This document shows, piece after piece, positions 41,008-46,038 of a stretch of 46,038 bases of DNA. The notes beneath the pieces were generated by a model that did not search any database, had not been told where the DNA came from, and was given only the letters and a program-made list of their open reading frames with translations. Positions within the stretch are counted from its first letter, which is position 1. Each line of letters begins with the position of its first letter. The stretch lies in NCBI GenBank assembly GCA_035690885.1, contig DASSKC010000153.1, forward strand, positions 1-46,038, written 5' to 3'. The DNA comes from Oleiagrimonas sp035690885 (GTDB taxonomy: Bacteria; Pseudomonadota; Gammaproteobacteria; Xanthomonadales; Rhodanobacteraceae). Made by a program: the position numbers and the translations under genes.

Positions 41008-42117
41008 ATGAAATCACGTGCCGCCGTTGCCTTCGAGGCCGGCAAACCCCTGCAACTGGTCGAGGTGGACGTCGCGCCGCCCAAGGCCGGCGAAGTGCTG
41101 GTGAAAATCCACGCCACCGGCGTGTGTCACACCGATGCGTTCACGCTGTCGGGCGATGATCCCGAAGGCGTGTTTCCCGCCATCCTCGGCCACGAAGGTG
41201 GCGGCGTGGTGGTCGAGGTGGGAGAGGGCGTGACCAGTGTGGCGCCGGGCGATCACGTGATTCCGCTCTACACGGCCGAATGCGGCGAGTGCAAGTTCTG
41301 CCGCTCGGGCAAGACCAATTTGTGCTCGGCGGTGCGCGCCACGCAAGGCAAGGGCCTGATGCCCGACGGCACCACGCGGTTCTCGTATCAGGGCAAGCCG
41401 ATTTACCACTACATGGGCACCAGCACCTTCAGCGAGTACACCGTGGTCGCCGAAGTGTCGCTGGCCAAGGTCAACCCCGAGGCCGCGTTGGAAAAGGTGT
41501 GCCTGCTCGGTTGCGGCGTCACCACCGGTATCGGTGCCACGCGCAATGCCGCGCATGTGGCCGAAGGCGACACGGTGGCGGTGTTCGGCCTCGGCGGCAT
41601 CGGTCTGGCGGTGATCCAGGGTGCGGTGCAGGCCAAGGCCGGGCGCATCCTCGCCATCGATACCAATCCCGAGAAGTTCGCTCTGGCCCGCGAGATGGGC
41701 GCGACCGAGTGTGTCAACCCGAAAGATCACGACCAGCCGATCCAGGACGTCATCGTCGAAATGACTGACGGCGGCGTGGAGTACAGCTTCGAATGCATCG
41801 GCAATGTCGATGTCATGCGTGCGGCGCTGGAGTGCTGCCACAAGGGTTGGGGCGAAAGCATCGTCATCGGTGTCGCCGGTGCCGGACAGGAAATCTCCAC
41901 GCGGCCGTTCCAGCTGGTGACCGGGCGGGTCTGGCGTGGTTCCGCATTCGGTGGCGTCAAGGGCCGCAGCGAACTGCCGGGCATGGTCGAGCAGGCCATG
42001 CGCGGCGAGATCCGGCTCGACCCGTTCATTACCCACAACCTGCCGCTGGAACGGATCAACGAGGCATTCGATCTGTTGCATGCCGGTGAGTCGATCCGCA
42101 CCGTCATCCACTACTGA
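41008..42117 (+). CDS. frmA: S-(hydroxymethyl)glutathione dehydrogenase / class III alcohol dehydrogenase
   Basis: The enzyme oxidises S-(hydroxymethyl)glutathione, formed from formaldehyde and glutathione, to S-formylglutathione with NAD+, and can also reduce S-nitrosoglutathione. The 369-residue product has the catalytic zinc ligands C40 (ATGVCHTD) and H62 (GHEGGG), the structural zinc set C92, C95, C98 and C106 (CGECKFC...C), and the NAD motif FGLGGIGLAV. The start is very strong: GGAGG sits 6 nt before the ATG. It forms an operon with fghA, and the two detoxify formaldehyde. Confidence 0.96.
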   Translation: MKSRAAVAFEAGKPLQLVEVDVAPPKAGEVLVKIHATGVCHTDAFTLSGDDPEGVFPAILGHEGGGVVVEVGEGVTSVAPGDHVIPLYTAECGECKFCRSGKTNLCSAVRATQGKGLMPDGTTRFSYQGKPIYHYMGTSTFSEYTVVAEVSLAKVNPEAALEKVCLLGCGVTTGIGATRNAAHVAEGDTVAVFGLGGIGLAVIQGAVQAKAGRILAIDTNPEKFALAREMGATECVNPKDHDQPIQDVIVEMTDGGVEYSFECIGNVDVMRAALECCHKGWGESIVIGVAGAGQEISTRPFQLVTGRVWRGSAFGGVKGRSELPGMVEQAMRGEIRLDPFITHNLPLERINEAFDLLHAGESIRTVIHY

Positions 42118-42131
42118 TCGAGGGCTTGATT

Positions 42132-42959
42132 GTGCAACGCGTTGAATCCCACGCCTGCTTCGGCGGTCGTCAGGAAGTCTGGGAGCATGCCTCGACGGCG
42201 CTCGATTGCGCCATGCGCATGGGCGTGTACCTGCCGCCGCAAGCGGAGCACAAGCCGTGCCCGGTGCTGTACTGGCTGTCGGGGCTGACCTGCAACGAGC
42301 AGAACTTCATCACCAAGGCCGGCGCGCAGCGTCATGCGGCCGAACACGGCCTGATCCTGGTCGCGCCGGATACCAGTCCGCGCGGGTCGGACGTGGCCGA
42401 TGATGCCGAATATGATCTCGGCCAGGGCGCGAGCTTTTATCTGGATGCCACGCAGAAGCCGTGGTCGGCGCATTACTGCATGCACGCGTACATCGCGCAC
42501 GAATTGCCGGATCTGGTCGAGGCGCATTTTCCGGCCACCGACGCGCGTGCCATCAGCGGGCATTCGATGGGCGGGCATGGCGCGCTGGTCACGGCTTTGA
42601 AACATCCCGGGCGTTATCGCAGCGTGTCGGCCTTTTCGCCCGTGGTGGCGCCGTCGCGCGTGCCATGGGGAGAGAAAGCGTTCACCGCTTACCTCGGCGA
42701 TGATCGCGAGGCGTGGAAAGCCTGGGATGCCTGCGAGTTGATTGCGCAGGCACGCAAAAAACTGCCGTTGTTGGTGGACCAGGGCGAGGCCGACCCGTTT
42801 CTGGACGAACAGCTGCGCCCGCAGTGCTTGCGCGACGTCTGCGCCCGCACGGGTCACCCGCTGGATCTGCGCATGCGACCGGGCTACGACCACAGTTATT
42901 ATTTCGTCGCCAGCTTCATTGCCGAGCACGTCGTGCATCATGCCCACGCCTTGGCATGA
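42132..42959 (+). CDS. fghA: S-formylglutathione hydrolase
   Basis: This alpha/beta hydrolase releases formate and glutathione, completing formaldehyde oxidation after FrmA. The 275-residue product has the nucleophile S145 in SGHSMGGHGA, the oxyanion region LSGLTCNEQNF, and the late acid and histidine (near DQGEADPF and GYDHSYYF). The GTG start is preceded by GAGGG; a TTG two codons upstream is possible. The gap to frmA is 14 bp. A small hairpin after the gene (42983-43001) has no T-run. Confidence 0.95.
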   Translation: MQRVESHACFGGRQEVWEHASTALDCAMRMGVYLPPQAEHKPCPVLYWLSGLTCNEQNFITKAGAQRHAAEHGLILVAPDTSPRGSDVADDAEYDLGQGASFYLDATQKPWSAHYCMHAYIAHELPDLVEAHFPATDARAISGHSMGGHGALVTALKHPGRYRSVSAFSPVVAPSRVPWGEKAFTAYLGDDREAWKAWDACELIAQARKKLPLLVDQGEADPFLDEQLRPQCLRDVCARTGHPLDLRMRPGYDHSYYFVASFIAEHVVHHAHALA

Positions 42960-42982
42960 GCGGGGTTTGGCTGATTTCTGAA

Positions 42983-43001
42983 CGGCAGCCAACGACTGCC
43001 G
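42983..43001 (+). terminator. Weak hairpin after fghA
   Basis: CGGCAG and CTGCCG pair around a 7-nt loop, 24 bp after the fghA stop codon. No T-run follows, so it may only slow transcription into the kinase operon. Confidence 0.3.
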
Positions 43002-43045
43002 GATTCGTGCCAAAATGACCCGATGCAAGAAGGGACGATCATGCA

Positions 43046-44851
43046 GTGAAAGGCAAGTGGCACGCAAGGTTGCTCAAGCGTTGGCGTCTTGCGCTGTTGT
43101 TGCTGGCGGTGGTGGTCAGCGTGATGCTGCCGTACCTGTTTACCCGCAGCACCACCAACAGCGCGCTCGATGCCAGCCATTGGGTGGCGACCAGCTCCCA
43201 GGTCCGGGTCACCGTTTATCGCCTGTTGTACCGTCTGCGCGACATCGAGGCGGCGACCTACTCGGTGCTGCAAGGCGTGCGCAGCGACGATCTCACGCAA
43301 CGCATCGAGCGCGGTGCGGCGCAGATCGAGCCGCTGCTGGCGACCCTGCGCGGCCTGACGCTCGACAATGCCGATCAGCAGGCGCGCCTGGGCGCGTTGA
43401 AAAACGTGGTCGAGCATCGCGTCGCGTTGATGCGCAAGGCGCGCAAGCTGTATGCGGCAGGCCATCCGGCCGCGGCCTACCGCGCGCTGGGCAAGGCCGC
43501 CAACATCTACCCGTACAGCGCGCTGGCCGAGGACATCGTGCGGGCCGAGAAGCGCATGCAGGTCCAGCGCGATGAAGTTGCCCGACGCAAGACGCGCACC
43601 GCGCAGCTGGTCCAGACCGGTGCCGCGCTGGCACAGCTGCTGCTGCTGGGCCTGGTCGCCGTGCTGGCCGAGCGCGCCGCACTGCATCGCCTGCGTGCCG
43701 AGCGCATCAGTCGCCACGCGATCGTGCGCGCGCAGCGCATCGTGCAGACCGTGCGCGAGCCGATGGCCATCCTCGACAGTCGCCTGAACCTGTCGATGGT
43801 CAATGCCGCATTCGAGGAACTGTACGGCGATACCGGCGCGGTCGGAGCGGAAACCGAAGCGGCGCGACACGAATTGTCCGATGTCGGCGATGGCGCGTGG
43901 TCCGACGATGCCGTGCGCCAGCGTTTGATCGACGTGCTGGCGCGCGACCGCGAGCTGTGGGACTACGAGCTGGCACAGACCACCATCGATGGCGTCGATC
44001 GGCACATGCTGGTGAACGCGCAACGCATGGAGTTGCCCGAGGGCGATGAGCCGGCCATGCTGCTCAGCGTCAGTGACGTGACCGCACGGACCCTGGCCGA
44101 AAACCAGATATCCGAACTCAATCAGCAGCTCGAGGGCAAGATCGAGCAACTGTCCGAGGTCAACCACGAACTGGAAGCGTTCAGTTACTCCGTGTCGCAC
44201 GATCTGCGCGCACCGCTGCGCCACATTGCCGGCTTTTCCGACAAGCTGGGCCGTCATCTGGGCACGGATATCGACGACAAGACCACGCACTACCTGGATG
44301 TCATCGGCACGGCCACCGGTCACATGGCGCAGCTGATCGACGGATTGCTGGCCTATTCGCGTCTGGGTCGCGGGGCCTTGCGCATGCAGCCGGTGGACAT
44401 GAATGCACTGGCCGCGGAGGTGCACGCCGAGCTCGCCGGTACTTCGGACGGACGTGACATCGCGTGGGAAATCGGCCAGCTGCCGACCGTGATCGGCGAT
44501 GCGCGCATGCTGCGCACGGTCTGGCAGAACCTGCTGGGCAATGCCGTCAAGTACACTTCGCAGCGCGAGCACGCGCGCATCGAGGTGAGTGTCGAGCGCA
44601 GCGACGATGGCGCGTATGTCTTTACCGTCCGCGACAATGGTGCCGGGTTCGACATGGCCTACGCCGACAAGCTGTTCGGCGTGTTTCAGCGCATGCACAA
44701 GGCGTCGGAATTTCCCGGCAGCGGCATCGGCCTGGCCAATGTGCGGCGCATCATCTTGCGCCACGGTGGCAAAGTGTGGGCCGAGGCCGAGCGCGGCAAG
44801 GGCGCCAGCTTCCATTTTTCATTGCCGGTGCCGCAGGGCATGCCGGCCTGA
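43046..44851 (+). CDS. Membrane sensor histidine kinase (CHASE3-like, PAS, HisKA, HATPase)
   Basis: The 601-residue kinase starts with a transmembrane helix (about 14-33). A helical periplasmic domain (about 40-185) follows, with DIEAATYSVLQG resembling CHASE3. A second helix lies at 190-209, a PAS-like domain at about 233-348 (REPMAILDSRLNLSMVNAAF), and a short coiled segment before H385 in VSHDLRAPLRHIAGF. The ATPase domain has NLLGNAVKYTS, DNGAGFDM and GSGIGLANV. The dimerisation region is of the kind seen in phytochrome-like kinases. GTG at 43046 is the only start in frame; an upstream TGA (43016-43018) rules out others. The ATG at 43041 with the better ribosome-binding spacing reads only Met-Gln-stop. 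It leads a three-gene signalling operon. Confidence 0.9.
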   Translation: MKGKWHARLLKRWRLALLLLAVVVSVMLPYLFTRSTTNSALDASHWVATSSQVRVTVYRLLYRLRDIEAATYSVLQGVRSDDLTQRIERGAAQIEPLLATLRGLTLDNADQQARLGALKNVVEHRVALMRKARKLYAAGHPAAAYRALGKAANIYPYSALAEDIVRAEKRMQVQRDEVARRKTRTAQLVQTGAALAQLLLLGLVAVLAERAALHRLRAERISRHAIVRAQRIVQTVREPMAILDSRLNLSMVNAAFEELYGDTGAVGAETEAARHELSDVGDGAWSDDAVRQRLIDVLARDRELWDYELAQTTIDGVDRHMLVNAQRMELPEGDEPAMLLSVSDVTARTLAENQISELNQQLEGKIEQLSEVNHELEAFSYSVSHDLRAPLRHIAGFSDKLGRHLGTDIDDKTTHYLDVIGTATGHMAQLIDGLLAYSRLGRGALRMQPVDMNALAAEVHAELAGTSDGRDIAWEIGQLPTVIGDARMLRTVWQNLLGNAVKYTSQREHARIEVSVERSDDGAYVFTVRDNGAGFDMAYADKLFGVFQRMHKASEFPGSGIGLANVRRIILRHGGKVWAEAERGKGASFHFSLPVPQGMPA

Positions 44852-44874
44852 TCGCAGCACGCGAGGATCCATGC

Positions 44875-45318
44875 ATGGAAAAGAAATTGTTCACCATCCT
44901 GGTCGCCGAGGACAGCGCGGCCGATGCCGAGATGACCATCGACGCCCTGCGCGAGGCGCATTTGGCCAATCCCATCGTGCACGTCGAGGACGGTGTGGAA
45001 GCCATGGACTGGCTGCTTGAGCGTGGCGAACATGCCGGGCGCGACGAAGGCAACCCGTCGTTGGTCCTGCTCGACATCAAGATGCCGCGCATGGACGGGC
45101 TGGAGGTGCTCAAACGCATGCGCTCGAACGAGGGTCTGAGCCATATCCCCGTGGTCATCCTGTCGTCCTCGCGCGAGGAGCGCGACCTGGCGCGCAGCTG
45201 GGACCTGGGCGTCAACGCGTACGTGGTCAAGCCGGTCGACGTGCATCAGTTTTTCCAAGCCGTGCAGACACTGGGCCAGTTTTGGGGTGTGCTGAACGAG
45301 GCGCCGGACGAGCGCTGA
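44875..45318 (+). CDS. Single-domain response regulator, Rcp1-like
   Basis: The 147-residue product is a lone receiver domain. Acidic residues lie in VAEDSAADAE, the phosphoacceptor is D67 in LLDIKMP, and K119 lies in VVKPVD. The C-terminal FFQAVQTLGQFW is typical of the Rcp1 group, which pairs with phytochrome-like kinases and passes phosphate without binding DNA. It follows the kinase by 23 bp and precedes the receiver-kinase gene by 4 bp. It probably shuttles phosphate between them. GAGG supports the start. Confidence 0.92.
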   Translation: MEKKLFTILVAEDSAADAEMTIDALREAHLANPIVHVEDGVEAMDWLLERGEHAGRDEGNPSLVLLDIKMPRMDGLEVLKRMRSNEGLSHIPVVILSSSREERDLARSWDLGVNAYVVKPVDVHQFFQAVQTLGQFWGVLNEAPDER

Positions 45319-45322
45319 GATC

Positions 45323-46038
45323 ATGAACGCGTCCGAATCCCATGATCCCGTCTCGCTGCGCATCCTGTTGGTCGAGGATGTTCCGGCCGATGCCGAGCTG
45401 ACCATTGACGCCTTGCGCGCTGACGGCATCGACTGCGAAGTGCGTTGCGTGGACACCGAAGACGACTACATCCAGGCGCTGGACGGTTTCGGCGCCGACA
45501 TCGTGTTGTCCGATCTCGGCCTGCCGGACTTCAACGGCTACCGCGCGCTGGACATCCTGCGGCGCAGCGATGCGTTGACGCCGTTTGTTTTCGTGTCCGG
45601 CGCGATGGGCGAGGACGTGGCCGTGGAAGCATTGCGCCAGGGTGCAACCGACTACATCCTCAAGGACAATACCGTGCGTCTGACGGCCGCGGTGCGTCGT
45701 GCGGTGCGCGAAGCCGACGAGCAGCGCGCGCTCCAACGCGCGGAGACAGAGCTGATCCGTGCGCAGCGTTTCGAAAGCCTGGCGTTGCTGGCCGGCGGGC
45801 TCAGCCACGACTTGCGCAACCTGTTGCAGCCCTTGCTGTTGGCTGCCGACACGCTGGATGGTTACAGCGACGACCCACGTCTGGCGCGACTGGGAGAACT
45901 GGTGCGCGGTTGTGGCCAGCGCGGTCTGGAAATGGTGTCGTCGATGTTGAGCTTTGCGCGTGGCGCACGGCGCACCGAACAGGTTTCGGTGCATGCATTG
46001 TTCCAGGCCCTGGACCTGCTGCTCAAGGGCAGCGTGCC
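45323..46038 (+). CDS. Receiver-histidine kinase hybrid, 5' part
   Basis: The frame is open to the window end, so at least 238 residues are encoded and the C-terminus is missing. The N-terminal receiver domain (about 12-130) has E18, D19 and phosphoacceptor D64 in LSDLGLP, then K114 in YILKDN. A coiled linker leads to a HisKA-like region with H162 in AGGLSHDLRNLLQPLL, the form of NtrB/RcsC-like soluble kinases. No transmembrane helix is visible. An ATPase domain is expected just beyond the window. Its receiver strongly resembles that of the preceding gene (PADAELTIDALRAD versus AADAEMTIDALREA). It lies 4 bp after that gene and is co-transcribed. Confidence 0.88.
   Translation, partial: MNASESHDPVSLRILLVEDVPADAELTIDALRADGIDCEVRCVDTEDDYIQALDGFGADIVLSDLGLPDFNGYRALDILRRSDALTPFVFVSGAMGEDVAVEALRQGATDYILKDNTVRLTAAVRRAVREADEQRALQRAETELIRAQRFESLALLAGGLSHDLRNLLQPLLLAADTLDGYSDDPRLARLGELVRGCGQRGLEMVSSMLSFARGARRTEQVSVHALFQALDLLLKGSV

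Overview
The window is a GC-rich, gene-dense bacterial chromosome segment from a gammaproteobacterium, most likely Xanthomonadales and perhaps Rhodanobacteraceae (Rhodanobacter/Dyella type). This placement is inference. It rests on the lptD-surA-pdxA-rsmA-apaG-apaH order, a class II ribonucleotide reductase split into NrdJa and NrdJb, a PhoPQ pair with an upstream PepSY protein, a tryptophanyl-tRNA synthetase with a C-terminal extension, and REP-like repeats of the GTAGGTCGGGTT and TGTAGGAG types. I see no phage, transposase, CRISPR array or island of foreign composition. The segment is mainly core genome with some accessory genes.

Layout. 1-7 kb: the 3' end of lipB, the tail-specific protease prc, an M17 aminopeptidase, an unusual exported protein joining a PstS-like phosphate-binding fold to a LysM domain, and an HtrA-family protease. 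7-10.3 kb: a 415-bp control region with two candidate NrdR boxes, then nrdJa-nrdJb. 10.3-13.3 kb: small cysteine-rich, DUF3228 and membrane proteins, then fpr. 13.4-20 kb: dusA, a PepSY protein with phoPQ, an orphan secreted protein, birA-coaX, a SPOR protein and tRNA-Thr(TGT). 20-22.7 kb: arginase and trpS. 22.7-32 kb (minus strand): a DUF6580 membrane protein, a cobalamin adenosyltransferase, a histone-deacetylase-like enzyme, then lptD-surA-pdxA-rsmA-apaG-apaH. 32-35.6 kb: ubiH-ubiI facing ispB, all for ubiquinone. 35.8-40.8 kb: an MFS transporter, ssb with a strong terminator, an FMN-binding stress protein, a glutathione S-transferase, an exported thioredoxin-like protein and a CDF metal exporter. 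41-46 kb: the glutathione-dependent formaldehyde pair frmA-fghA, then a three-gene phosphorelay cut by the window end.

How the genes work together. LptD, SurA, HtrA and Prc build and maintain the envelope. UbiH, UbiI and IspB make ubiquinone. Two separate loci depend on adenosylcobalamin: the B12-requiring NrdJab, and the adenosyltransferase that makes its cofactor. The adenosyltransferase sits beside a DUF6580 membrane protein that I suggest as a candidate B12 uptake component. The observations most worth following are the tandem NrdR boxes and structured leader before nrdJ, the PstS-like/LysM fusion, the adenosyltransferase-DUF6580 pair, the terminal signalling operon with its duplicated receiver domains and mini-ORF at its start codon, and the REP families.
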